A DNA stretch of 64,000 bases from Fremontodendron californicum (lineage: Eukaryota; Streptophyta; Magnoliopsida; Malvales; Malvaceae), in the NCBI GenBank assembly GCA_030761205.1, contig JAULJL010000035.1:18331001-18395000 (forward strand), given 5' to 3'. Positions 1 to 11,236 of this stretch are shown here, one piece after another. The stretch's first letter is position 1. Every line of letters starts with the position of its first letter. The notes beneath the pieces were generated by a model. The model saw nothing but the letters and a program-made list of their open reading frames with translations. It had not been told where the DNA came from and searched no databases. A program made the translations under genes and the position numbers.

Positions 1-193
1 AGCATCAATGAATATGCTATCCTTGGGGCATAAATACTTCAGAATTAGAATTTAAGGCTCTATCATCCATAGAAATAAAGAGAGACTAATTAACAAGAAG
101 ATAGCTTTTTGGACTTGATCGGCAAATTAAAACTAGTTTGGAGAGAAAAAGAGGGGGTCGGTATTTTTTTCCTTTAAAGAGACAAAAACTTAC

Positions 194-2777
194 CGAAGTT
201 GGAATGAAAATGGATAGAGAATAACCCCACATGCACCAAAATCGTATAAGGCTAGCATTTGAACCCAGATATTGAAGCAAGAAGTAAAATGCCATTGGCA
301 CCACAACTGCATAACCATAGATTCCACAAGCTGCTACATTTACATAGCCAACATCAAAGCTCCAAGAAGTAGTGTCATCAGTGTGCTTTTGCATAAGGTA
401 CGTGGCACAGTTTCCAAAGGAAGAAAGCATAAAGACCAACGTAGTTGTGATCCAGATAAGCCCATACCTAACATATGGCAAAAATCAAGACCAATAAACT
501 AAATTAACAGATAATCATGAAAACTACTACCGCATATTATTTCACCAATATCTAGTTACAGCTGTTACACTGTCAAGATTTCTACATCATAAGATGTATA
601 TTTCACAACATCATAGTAACAAGGAATTCAATTTTCTCATGGAGAACAAAGGAAAGGACCATATATCCGGTAACCTTTAAAAAGCTACAAAATCCTAGTG
701 TACTTTTAACTTCCATAACCTAAGGATTCTATCAATTTTTTGTCTAGTTGTCTTCCTATTTTCTTTCTTAATAAATGGCTTTTTTTTTTCATCAATCTAC
801 TTGAAAGACCACAAATGAAAAGGGTAGGACTAAGATCAGAATTACAGATCATGATGCAATAAACGCGCAACCAATGTGTGCTTAAATCTTTTGTATTACT
901 ACTGGCCTTTATTCCCTTTAGATAACAACCACATGCACTTGTCTTGCTTAGTATGCTTCCTTTAATGCTTCTCACAGTTTTTCCTACTTGTCAAAATAAA
1001 GAACCAATTAACTAAACTTTCTAACTTGGTAAGTTTATGAATAAGATTAGTGAGCTGGACCTGACTTCCAAAACGCTTGCTTCTTGCAAATGAAAGAATG
1101 CGTAGGTCAATGGATGCTTTGATTGCTTTCAATCCTACTTTTCATCCCAGATTATATTGACTAGAGATAATATGATTTTATGAGGTCTAAAACCTCCATT
1201 AACTTTTCTCTTCCAAAGGATAACTTTCGATTCCAAAAATAGAATGATGAAGCTTTGACACTTTGACTAAAGCAGCTTTTTCACCCATATTAAAGAATGT
1301 CTCATTTTATGATACAATGGTGGCAAAAGAACAATAGGGGGCAGGGGGGAGCATACTCACAGATCAGGGTTAGCATCGATCTTGCTGAAAAAATCTCCAG
1401 CGACAGGATAAAAGGAACTTATCAATCTGTTTAAGACAACATCTGTATCCACATTAAAATACTGTGTGTATGATGAGATACTAAACACTCCCTTCCAGTT
1501 GTTTGGTGGCTGTTGTTCAAATCCTTCTGCATAGGATAGACAAAGGGATCATTAAACATTAACAATCCTTCAGTAACACTAAATAAAAGCATTAAAATAT
1601 TACCATAAGTGAAATCTAACTGCAACAATAGTAACTTAGCCCCAATATCCTTAGGTGTTTTAGAACGTGAATGCAAAATCAGTAGTCTATATTCCTTAGT
1701 TAGACGAGACACACGCACAATCAAATAAATAAAGGAAGAGAATACTGAAGGAAAGTTAAAAAAAAATATATAAACAGAGCCACCAAAAGGATATATGCAT
1801 CAGGGGAAGCTTTATTTCAGAGTGACAATGCTATTGGTTACATCAATTATATGAATATATAGAATCATCCTTTTAATAATATTCACAATGAACTCCATTG
1901 TACAAAATGAAATCTGTGACTATAAAAATAAAAGGTAACTATTCCAGAATGTAAAGAAAAATGTAACAGTAAATGCGATGTACTCTCTCCATTTCAAACT
2001 TAAAATGGCATCGAAAATATCAACCTTCCTCACTAAATTTTCCTACGATATCAGATGTAACTTCCAATGAAGAACCACTCAGTTCAATGACCAAATCTCT
2101 GATATCCAAACTCTAGATGCCATGATTTTGAAAGTTTCTCTTTCTTTCAGTTATTATCAAGAACAAATTTTCCTTACTAAAACCACTCTTTAAGACATTA
2201 ATCATTGCAAATATAGCAGATTTTCAATTTTATCACCTAAATAGAAAAAAGTATCACTTTATAATCATAACATTCAGAGTAAGAAAAAGGAAGATTATTA
2301 AATTTAACTAGGTTTTCCTTATATGGCCAGAAAATAAATTAAAAGAAATTAAAAGAATATACCAGTTGGAGCTTCAAGAGTTTGATAACCTCGGCCTCTA
2401 CCTCCTCCGCTGCCATTATTTGGAGGGAAAATTTGCATACTCGCTTCAGGAACTGCACAATTTCAAAAAAATAAATAAATACAAACAAATTCGCAATTAC
2501 TGTAAACAAAATTTTACAAAAACTAAAAATAAAAGAAAAAGCACCTTCATACGAGGCTTTCTTTTCTTCATTGATAACAGCCTGAGATTCGAATTAAAAT
2601 TGAAATTAATTTACATAAAAAAGTCGAATCTTGATAATTTAATTCGGTAAAAAAAAGAAAGAAATAAAATCCTACAAATTAACTGAAAAAATAAAGAAAA
2701 AGGGAAATTAAGAAGCTTACGGGAACTGAGCCGAGTAAATGACTGGTAGCAAGATTTGAATATGATGATTCCTCCAT
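194..2777 (-). CDS. YIP1-family integral membrane protein, 3' end outside window
   Basis: Five exons on the minus strand, each bounded by GT/AG: 2777-2721, 2581-2545, 2452-2363, 1526-1361 and 467-194, keeping phase over 208 codons. The start ATG at 2777 opens MEESSYSNLATSHLLGSVP, which resembles the N-terminus of Arabidopsis Yip1-domain proteins (At2g36300 type, from memory). Exons 3-4 encode a soluble Gly/Pro-rich segment and the conserved stretch with VFSISSYTQYFNVDTD. Exon 5 encodes at least three hydrophobic segments (starting GLIWITTTLVFML, GIYGYAVVVPMAF and FWCMWGYSLSIFI), typical of the multi-pass Yip1 domain. Family members sit in Golgi/endosomal membranes and bind Rab GTPases during vesicle trafficking; this role is family knowledge. 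The remaining C-terminal membrane segments lie left of position 1. I see no further exon in 1-193, which looks like intron. Confidence 0.85.
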
Positions 2778-4108
2778 TGAAAATAATAGATCGAACTGAG
2801 AAATTAACAGAAAGAGTGGTTTTTTTTTTATAGTTTTTTGATTCGTTATTTAGAAAGAATTGGGGTGTTTTTTTTTTTCTTCCGCAAAGTGGGAATTATT
2901 TAGAGAAAAACGTGCGTTTTTCCGTAAATTGGAAGCAACGGAGACGACGAGGGAAGGAAACTTAACACCTGACTGAACAACGGTACACGATTGGGAGCGC
3001 TCTCTCTCTTGGCACGCGCCTTTTGGGAGCGCTGACTTTCACGCGTTGTTTGCTTTTTTTTGTTTGCCAGCGAGGTTCACATGATTTGTGCTAATAATGG
3101 GCCTACTTGGTTGATTTTTTATTAATAAAAGTTTGTATGGCTTTTTATCAACAAAATTTTTTTTTTTTTTAAATAAAAGGTAAAAAGAGTTGATCGATAA
3201 AGTTTTTTTTTTTTTTCTATTTATAAATATTTTTACAAACAACGTATCACATTAGACTAAAAAGAGGGAACATTCAATATATTTGTTCCAAGTAAGTGAA
3301 ATCCAAAAAAAAGTAGTTAGATTTTTCGAGAAAAATATACTTATAAAATTTGTGTCAAATACATAAAACAATTTATAGATCTAAATTCTTCATTTTATTT
3401 GTGTCCGACACCAAATTTGATATCTAACATATCATATAAGAAGAGATGATGCATTCATAATGTTTATTTGGGTAATGCATTCGTTTGGATATTCCTTGCT
3501 TTGAAATTTTAATCATATTTTTATAAAACATAAATCAGTTGAAATTTTAATAGCAGTAAAGCTATATGAAAAGAATTTTGTTAACAAATGTTTTAAGGTA
3601 TTTGTTAAATTAGTTAAGTTACTATTTATAAAAATACTCTTATATTAAATACAGTAGTTGATAATTAATTTAATGATTTTCAATGCATTAAAAATTATAA
3701 CTTGTGATTTTAAAAGATGTCATAGTAGCATTCGTTAGCAAAAATCATACGAGAAAGTGATAAGCAAGTTTTCCTTTACTTTGGAAAAGAGCTAGCTTTT
3801 GCCAAAGAAAAAGAAAAAAGAAACCAAATTAATTAGGATAACATTTATTCTATATTTAAAAACATGAATTTGAAAATTTGGATTTAGATTTCATTTACTA
3901 TATAAATTGTGAGAATGCGATGGATTTCATATGCATTATGTATAAATTAGTTAAGATTCAATATAATTATATATTTGAAAGGTATAAAAACATGAATTTA
4001 AAATTTACAAATAGTTATAGGTATTTCAAATTCATCACTAAATAGGTTTCCAATAAATCCATGGATATGAAAAATAATCATCAATATTACATTTACATGT
4101 GTTTTATT

Positions 4109-4339
4109 AGACCTGTCAATATTGAACACGACACAATTACACGACACGGAAAAAATAACTAAAAACAAGACACGAACACGACACGAAAAAAATAACATGA
4201 ACACGATACGAATGTCTCAAAATCTATATAATACGTATTATTAACGTATAAAAGTTTATATAAATATAAAATACCTTAAACACAAGTATGACACGATAAA
4301 ATACATGAACACTATACGGATACACGAATTGCCAGGTCT
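4109..4339. mobile_element. MITE family A, copy 1
   Basis: About 230 bp with imperfect terminal inverted repeats: AGACCTGTCAATATTG at the left, and GAATTGCCAGGTCT at the right, whose reverse complement is AGACCTGGCAATTC. The interior is rich in ACACGACACG-like words. A clear second copy lies at 29053-29242 and a decayed relative at about 48330-48510. No coding capacity. The superfamily is not certain. Confidence 0.65.
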
Positions 4340-4439
4340 ATGTTTTATTACACAATTTACACTAATTTTGAAATCCAAGTTCTCAAACACAACCTTAAGA
4401 AATTACTTGGAATTTAAAAACCATCAAGCTGTACTATGT

Positions 4440-4583
4440 AATATATATGATTTTTTTTTTTACAAACGAGGTTATAGTTTGGGGATAGGAAAAAATATTA
4501 CAGATACTAAGATTCGAACTTTAAACTTATTAAATGTTATTTTTTAAGTATTAATGAATCAACTGGATTAAGTCTCAGATTCA
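4440..4583 (-). repeat. SINE-like (tRNA-derived) remnant
   Basis: Read on the minus strand, a degenerate pol III box A-like stretch (GACTTAATCCAGTTGATTC) is followed about 40 bases later by a box B-like AGTTCGAATCT, then an A-rich end. The same arrangement recurs near 33945-34090, and in compressed form near 35800-35845 as TTAGCTCAATTGGT and GTTCGAATCTC. That supports a dispersed tRNA-derived SINE family. These copies are too degenerate to be functional tRNAs. Confidence 0.35.
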
Positions 4584-4689
4584 TATAGTATATAACTATA
4601 TAATATATATATGTTACACATTAATTATTTAACTTGTCCGAATTGAAATTGCAAGAAATCAAACCTAGGGCCTTTTCTAAGTTTAAACT

Positions 4690-5418
4690 CTAAGACCAAC
4701 CAGTTGGGACTCCCAACAATGAGCTAATCAGCACCGTAGTAGCAATCTTACCCACGGCAAAGTAAATCTTTCTCCTCCGACTCCCTTGGACAGCTCCACC
4801 ACTCTGGACCTGGTTTCCAACTTGGCCCATGGGCCCATTGGTTTGGACTCCAACCTCATGTCCGGTGCTAGGAGTCGGCGGCGGAACCCATGAGGCCGTC
4901 TCCGGTGGCCCAAAAGCACATTCCAAATGGACATCCACATTGCAAGAGTCACACCTGTACCGCCACGATGTGCACGTGTGGCGGCACACCATACACCACC
5001 TAGGCTCCGCCGACTGAAGCATCAAGAGATGACATGGATGATACGCGTGTTGCACGTGCGACGCTACCTGAGTGCAAAGAGGATGTACGTCAAAATCACA
5101 AACACGACACGTGTAAAATAACCCATCAACGTTTTCGCCGCATAGATCGCACACGTGTCTCATACCGACTTGATTCACGAGAGTTAACACGTGTCGAGAG
5201 TGCAGGTGGAACCCGATGGTCGAGGGACACGTGGCGCAATACTCCTGTAGATCAAAGTTGCACATGGAACAAAGGTATCTCTTTCCATGCCCTAAGGTGT
5301 TGCAAGCGTCACAAATGAACTCTTGGGCTAAGTAAAACTCAGTAACAGGATGGTTTGGATGAGTGAAGTGCAAAAAGCTATGAGGCTTTTCAGATGAAGC
5401 TCTTTGCAATGGTGCCAT
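4690..5418 (-). CDS. DC1 (divergent C1) domain protein
   Basis: Single-exon frame of 242 aa. The first true ATG is at 5418 (MAPLQRASSEKPHSF). The frame is open a few codons upstream, but only with a TTG. Three Cys/His-rich DC1 zinc-binding modules are visible: about residues 20-75 (FICDACN..YLCSMCNFDLQEYC), 80-140 (HVCDLCG..YTCRVCDFDVHPLC) and 145-180 (RWCMVCR..YRCDSCNVDVHLEC). A Gly/Pro-rich linker and a short hydrophobic tail (TTVLISSLLGVP) follow. Plant DC1 proteins form a large family implicated in stress, hormone and cell-death responses. The exact partner or ligand cannot be read here. It is shorter than many multi-DC1 paralogues but appears intact. Confidence 0.85.
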   Translation of the reverse strand: MAPLQRASSEKPHSFLHFTHPNHPVTEFYLAQEFICDACNTLGHGKRYLCSMCNFDLQEYCATCPSTIGFHLHSRHVLTLVNQVGMRHVCDLCGENVDGLFYTCRVCDFDVHPLCTQVASHVQHAYHPCHLLMLQSAEPRWCMVCRHTCTSWRYRCDSCNVDVHLECAFGPPETASWVPPPTPSTGHEVGVQTNGPMGQVGNQVQSGGAVQGSRRRKIYFAVGKIATTVLISSLLGVPTGWS

Positions 5419-5751
5419 TATTGTTGTTAACAATGGAGGAAAAGTTGAAAGACTTATACATGCCTTGTTTATAGTGTTTTATAATTTTGTGGAATTAGTA
5501 AAAGAACTTCTAGTATAAGTTATTGACTACTTTTATTATTAAGTGTATATATATTCGTTTTCTGTTTACGTGGTGTATGCAGTTTGCACTGAAAATAAAC
5601 ATTTTTTTTTGAACCGGAAAGTAAACTTACGTGATAAACTCATATTTTATTTCCAACCATGGTTAAAGAAATGAAACAGCAAAACAAGGACAGCTAGGAT
5701 GAAGTTAGAACCATTTAATGTCATTTTATTTTTATTTATGTTTTCCATGGG

Positions 5752-6417
5752 TAAGACTGTAAATGAATTGGACTTGAATGAATAAAGTCTTGTTCGTGTT
5801 TGTTTATTTATTTTTGAGTTTGTTCGTGTTCGGTTCGTGTTCGTTAAGGATTTTCAAATTGTGTTCAAGTTCTGTTCGTTTAAAATTGAGCGTATTCGTG
5901 TTCGTTCATTTAATGTTCACGAACAAGTTCATTTAAATTAAATGAACTTGTTCGTGAACATTAAATGAACATGTTCATGAACATATAATCGAATATGTTC
6001 GCGAATAATTAAAAATATGTTTATGAACAATAAACAAACAAACAAATATAAAACAAGTCAATTTTAAATTATTATTAAATATAAAATAATAAAATACAAA
6101 CGTAATTAAATTTAATTTATTACTAAATTATTAAATAATATTAATTATAAATAAAATAAAATAAAATACAAATAATAATAATATTATTAATTATATTATA
6201 CACGAACAATAAACGAACATAAACGAGCTTTAAACAAACTAATAAACGAGCTTGAAACTAACCATAAACGAACCGAATACACATCTGTTCGAACTCGGTT
6301 CATTTAATAAACGAACATGAAAATTGTGTTCATAATCGTTTATTTAGCTTAATAAACGAACAAAAATCGAATTGTTCACGAACGGTTCGTCGAACGCTCT
6401 GTTCATTTACAGCCCTA
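5752..6417. mobile_element. hAT-type MITE family B, copy 1
   Basis: 666 bp. The left end is TAAGACTGTAAATGAA; the right end reads TAGGGCTGTAAATGAA in reverse complement. The flanks carry an 8-bp target-site duplication matching at 7 of 8 positions (TCCATGGG at 5744-5751, TCCATGGT at 6418-6425). The interior is full of GTTCGT/ACGAAC and AATAAACGAAC words and has an AT-rich core. No transposase frame. A second copy is at 34324-34959. Confidence 0.85.
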
Positions 6418-6455
6418 TCCATGGTGAAGTTGACAAAGTTCCAATCCAACACATT

Positions 6456-6825
6456 TAGGGATGGCAATTTAAAATGTGAATTCGAATATTCGTGGATATC
6501 TGATCTGTTTTTTGCGATATAGGATTTGCGGATTCGGATAAAAGTCGGAGTAGGATATTATAATTATTATCCGCAGCGGATTTGGAGCGGATGCAGATAT
6601 GAAATCTCGGATATCCATTATCCGAATTTAAATCCGCTTATTTGTAAAACACATAATTTTTTTTTTATTTTTTATTTTTATTTTTAAAAAAATGATTTAT
6701 TGAATTCAGATTTTTAGCGGATTCAGATATCCGACGGATAATGTTATTTAATTCGGATTCGAATAATAATATGCGGATTCGGATAGTACAAAAAAATGCA
6801 GATATCCAACCTGCTGCCATCCTTA
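6456..6825. mobile_element. hAT-type MITE family C, copy 1
   Basis: 370 bp. The ends TAGGGATGGCA and TGCCATCCTTA are inverted repeats. It is flanked by a perfect 8-bp target duplication AACACATT (6448-6455 and 6826-6833). The interior is built of GGATTCGGATATCCG-like words. It sits 38 bp from family B copy 1. A second copy is at 38105-38491. Confidence 0.9.
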
Positions 6826-6833
6826 AACACATT

Positions 6834-7755
6834 GGTACTGGATAATATGTATCTAAGTTTGATGGTAGATCTGTCCCTAGGTCAAATTGTTCGTCCAAGT
6901 TTCAAAGTTCGTCGGATGTTTGGGAGGATTTAGATAAAAATGTTAAGCCTAAAATATAGATTTGGATAAAAAAATGAAATTGATTTAGAAAACTGGCCAA
7001 GCTCGGCTCCAACATTTGAAGCTCGAGTTAGATCTATTTTTAAATTATATTATTTATATATATTATGTAATTAATATCATATAAAAAATAAATTTTTTAT
7101 ATTTTAAAATTTTAAAAAAATAAAATTATCAAAGGTTAAATAAAAATTATGTTTTTTTTTTATTAAATTTTTTATAAATAATATGAGTGAATTAAATTAT
7201 TTATTTATAAATATAATGAATTTAATTAAAATTTGAAATTTACATTTCGAGCCAAACCTGGGCCATTAACATTTATACGGGTAGTAACCAAAAAATGAAC
7301 TAGAAGATAAATGGGATCGAACTAAAATTCTTCCCAAAGTAAGCCCAGTTTTTGGGGTCCCATTAGCACCTGGACAAAGCAGAGTAGTGAGGTTGAAATA
7401 CACAGATCAGATGGAGGAGGAGGAGGAGAAGCATGAAAATGAAATTTGGGAGTAATGGCTGAATTGAATACATCAAAATTTAAGTTTTTCCTCCTTTTTA
7501 TTTTTTATAATCCGAATTTAAGACAAATAAATTCATTTACTTTTCATAGTATTTATTTTGATCAAAACCTTGTATTTTTGTAACCATCCCAAACAGTACC
7601 CGAAATAGACATATGGGTCACCCAATTTTCACGTGCCATCGACGTTACTCTCAACGCCATAAATAAATTCCAAAAACCTCCTTTTTAAATCCTTCCAAAC
7701 AATCCCCTAATTTCCAACCAAAATATTTCCCTGTGTTTCTTTCCCCAAAGAAAAA
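6834..7755. other. Intergenic, upstream of the exostosin-like gene
   Basis: AT-rich. Around 6900-7300 there is a weak trace of another old repeat (GGCCAAGCTCGGCTC near 6997 and AGCCAAACCTGGGCC near 7250). The last 150 bases are pyrimidine-rich, with a TATA-like ATAAATAAAT near 7660, and form the probable promoter and leader of the next gene. Confidence 0.5.
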
Positions 7756-8805
7756 ATGTCTTTCCTTCTCTTCCTCTGTTTCTTCTTCTTCTTCATTTCC
7801 TTCTTCCCACTGTCGACTCCTCTCACTTCCTCCCCTTACCTTTCCCCCACAATCCTCCCTCAAAATTACCAAAAAATGCTAAAAAACTTCAAAATTTACA
7901 CTTACCCCCCTCCCGAGACGCTGTCGTTTGACTCCAAAGTTGAATCCCTCTTTTACTCTTCTCTCATCCACAGCCCCTTCATTACTCAAAACCCCGAAGA
8001 AGCCCATTTATTCTTCATTCCCTTCTCTTTCCACTCCGACCTTTCCACACGCTCAGCCGCGCGTGTGGTCGGGGATTACCGTACGGAATTCATTTACTGG
8101 AATCGGACTCTCGGAGCCGATCATTTTTTCCTTTCTTGTTCCGGTGTTGGCCACGGTTCGGACCGGAATGTGGTGGAGTTAAAGAAAAACTCGGTTCAGA
8201 TCTCGTGTTTTCCGACAACATCCGGGTTGTTTATTCCTCATAAGGATGTTAGTTTACCCCCACTTGCTAACGTTCACGCGCCAGCTCACGCTCCGGGTAG
8301 TAAGAGCTCGAGTTATTTGGGTTACGTGAGGTATAATTGGGTGAAAGAGTCGAATTTGGTGGAACAGCTTTTAGCTGATCCCGAGATTTTGGTTGAATCC
8401 GAGCCGTCTGATCAGATGTCTTACGAGGAAAGACTTGCCGGGAGTAAGTTTTGTTTGTTCGAGTACGGGCCCGAGATCTCGGGGATCGGGGAAGCGATGA
8501 GTTTCGGGTGCGTGCCTGTGGTGATTACTGACCGTCCGATCCAGGACTTGCCCTTGATGGATTTGCTGACGTGGCAACAGATTGCGGTATTCGTGGGGAC
8601 AAGCGGTGGGGCCAAGGAGATCAAGAGGGTTTTGGGGCGCGTGGTGGTGGAAGGATACGAGGATATGAGGGAATCAGCTGTGGTCGCATGTAAGCATTTT
8701 GTGTGGAACGAGACGCCACAGCCGTACGATGCGTTTCATATGGTGATGTATCAGCTGTGGCTGAGAAGGCATACCATCAGATATGCAGAGAGAGAATGGG
8801 CTTAA
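7756..8805 (+). CDS. Exostosin-family (GT47) glycosyltransferase
   Basis: Intronless, 349 aa. Residues 2-22 (LLFLCFFFFFISFF) form an uncleaved signal-anchor, giving a type II Golgi membrane topology. Family signatures follow: KIYTYPPPE near residue 47, NPEEAHLFFIPF near 80, YWNRTLGADHFFLSC near 113, KDVSLPP near 163, and the C-terminal SKFCLFEYGPEISGIGEAMSFGCVPVVI (about 229-256), corresponding to the family's conserved GCVPV nucleotide-sugar-binding region. GT47 enzymes build cell-wall polysaccharides or glycoproteins (xyloglucan, pectin, arabinan, xylan side chains). Donor and acceptor cannot be predicted here. The length is short for the family because the spacer between KDVSLPP and the C-terminal core is reduced, but no motif is broken. 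Confidence 0.88.
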   Translation: MSFLLFLCFFFFFISFFPLSTPLTSSPYLSPTILPQNYQKMLKNFKIYTYPPPETLSFDSKVESLFYSSLIHSPFITQNPEEAHLFFIPFSFHSDLSTRSAARVVGDYRTEFIYWNRTLGADHFFLSCSGVGHGSDRNVVELKKNSVQISCFPTTSGLFIPHKDVSLPPLANVHAPAHAPGSKSSSYLGYVRYNWVKESNLVEQLLADPEILVESEPSDQMSYEERLAGSKFCLFEYGPEISGIGEAMSFGCVPVVITDRPIQDLPLMDLLTWQQIAVFVGTSGGAKEIKRVLGRVVVEGYEDMRESAVVACKHFVWNETPQPYDAFHMVMYQLWLRRHTIRYAEREWA

Positions 8806-9539
8806 GAGTTTAAGGATTTAAAGAGTTGCAGCCCGTTGATTTGTTGTTGACTTCAAAACTTTGGACGGTGGTGATCACGTAATTCTTTTATTTTTATTTT
8901 TTCTTTAAACTAAGATGTTGGCTGGTTTATATGAATTATTACATGATAATAAGATTAATCTTTTACAAATTCATTCCCTTAATATTCCAAGTGTTTTAGT
9001 CGTAAAAAAATTGTCATTAGTGTATTTTTTTTCTAGAGGCTTTCAAAATTTATGTATTTATATTGTATTCGTATATGAATTTGTAATGTATTTGTATCAT
9101 AATTGTATTAAAAATTATATATTTATATAAATTATGATACATCAATAAACTGTGTTATATAAATTTTAACATATTGATATAATGTATTTATTCATATTAT
9201 TTTTCATGTATTATCGTATTCAGTATTATATTTTAATCATCTTCGTATGTGTAATAATATCCTTTAAAATTACGAGAAAAAAAAGTAAAAAGGAGCCGAC
9301 AAAAACAAAAAATCGATAGTAAAAAATTCAAAAGCGTGAAAAGATCCATAAATCCAATAAGCAAGTGCAAGCAGGCAATCTTTGTGACTGTGTGTGACCA
9401 AAAAAAATGTCATTTTTCAATTCCTTTCCTTATAACTTCTCAACCGTCCAACCCAATCTCTTCATCCTCACTTCCCCAACCACCTTCCACTCCTTCCCTC
9501 ACTCTCTCAAACCTTTTCTTCATTGAATTCCACATCGCC
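8806..9539. other. Intergenic between exostosin-like gene and FPGS
   Basis: 3' flank of the glycosyltransferase gene, an AT-rich stretch (8900-9290), then a CT-rich leader (9410-9539) in front of FPGS. The frame of the FPGS start codon is open from 9258 to 9540 but contains no ATG. Confidence 0.55.
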
Positions 9540-11201
9540 ATGGCCCAAGGTAAAAATGGAAAATTAAAACCGCCTTTTAGAGTTCATGGTTAAAGAATTC
9601 TTTTTCGAATTTCGTTTTTTGTTTTTGTAGGTGGATCGACGGATTCTGCCGCGGCTCGATACAAGTCGACGTTGGATGCATTGTCGTCTTTGATAACGAA
9701 ACGGAGTCGTGCTGATAATAGTAATAGGGGGGACCGATTTGACTTGCTTTTTGATTACTTGAAAGTATAATTGATTCTGTTTGATTGAGTATTTTTTTTA
9801 GAAATGGATTGTTTACGAGCTTAAATTGAGCTGATTATTTATTGGATTTTAGATTTTGGAATTGGAGGAGGCAATTTCACAGTTGAAAATCATCCATGTT
9901 GCTGGCACTAAAGGAAAGGTACTGAAATTTTCGTCTTCTCAATCTTAATTCTGTTTGTTTTTCCTTCTAGTAATTTTTAGCTTTGAAATTTATTCCTTCA
10001 TTTTGATATATTATATTTATATTAAAATCTTTTAAGTTTTTTGCGTTAGTCATTTAGAAAATGTTAAATCTATTTTTGAGTATTTTTAGTTGCATTTATA
10101 ATGAATGAAACAAATGAAAGTCATGATATTTAATTTTTCTGCCTTTTTTATGGCTAAATATAAAGTAAGAAAGTTTTCACCAAATATCAAAAGCAAATAT
10201 AAAAAGTGATAAAAGTTTTTATTGAAACTACTATAATATTATTGATTGATTAGGATTACACTTTATTTGTTGTACCTTTGTAAGAGTCATTAGATAGGTA
10301 GGTCTTTCAATTTTTTAACTAAGAAATAGTTTTTTTTTTTAAAAATGCTTCACCCTTTTAATTTATGGGGAATGTTAACAAGTTCCACTAGGACTTGTTA
10401 AGGTGATATATATAGAAAGAAAAGTATAATTAATGGTTTATTTTTTCTCGAATTCAGTAAAAGTAATGTATTAAATAAAAAAAACTTTCCTAAACTGGTA
10501 ATTAAATAATCCTTAATAGGCACCAGTTAAGCGAACTCTTAATTTATTAGGTTATAGGTTATGAAGGAATAAGCAATATTTCAAATTGGATCAGGTTTCA
10601 GGGATCTTTTACTATCTTTATACAAAAAGGAGAAATTATTTAATTTGGTATCTTATTTGTTATTGTATTATAGGTTCGGAATACCTGACTTATGTAAATT
10701 ACTTAAGCAATGTGATAGAAATAGGAAAATAGCTCCATTAGGTAGCCTTCTAACTATTCAACTTTAAGAATTTTTTCCCTTAATGTTCTTTGTATGCCAC
10801 ATTTATCTGTGACATCATCCACTATTTTGATATGTTTGGTTTTGGTGAAACATAATTTATTTCAGAACTTAATCTAGAGAATAAATTTTGTTTTCCTATC
10901 TTGTTTGCTTATGGCTTGTGAATTGTGAAACTAACTCTCTTTTGATTTGGAATTTGAAAAGGGATCAACGTGCACGTTCGCAGAATCAATATTACGTAAT
11001 TGTGGATTCCGAACAGGACTTTTCACATCTCCTCACCTTATTGATGTTCGAGAAAGATTTCGATTGGATGGGTTAGTCTTTCAATTCACTATTATGTGTA
11101 TTTGATTGATCTTTATGAAGGAGGTCAAGTTATTATCTACTGTTTCTTCTACTTTCCGTTATCCAAATGCTGGTTAACCACTGCTATCTATGTTTATTTA
11201 C

Positions 11202-11236
<35 letters not shown>

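Larger units (their letters stand above)
2778..4689. other. Intergenic, AT-rich, between two minus-strand genes
   Basis: The first 300 bases or so upstream of the YIP1 start (2778-3060) are the likely leader and promoter; they contain T-tracts and a CT-rich, GC-richer patch near 3000. The rest is AT-rich filler with a short MITE (4109-4339) and a SINE-like remnant (4440-4583). No open frame here looks like a gene. Confidence 0.6.

Noticed and set aside
4440..4583. A tRNA gene on the minus strand
   Set aside because: Box A and box B-like words occur, but there is no cloverleaf and the same pattern is repeated elsewhere in degenerate form, so a SINE remnant fits better.
5034..5318. 94-aa plus-strand frame
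   Set aside because: Antisense shadow of the DC1 gene.
9336..9593. An in-frame upstream start for FPGS at 9336
   Set aside because: The codon at 9336 is GTG, not ATG, and no ATG exists in that frame before 9540. Kept only as a possible non-AUG start.
10888..11076. 62-aa frame within FPGS
   Set aside because: Reads intron and exon 4 in the wrong phase. The true phase gives GSTCTFAES.
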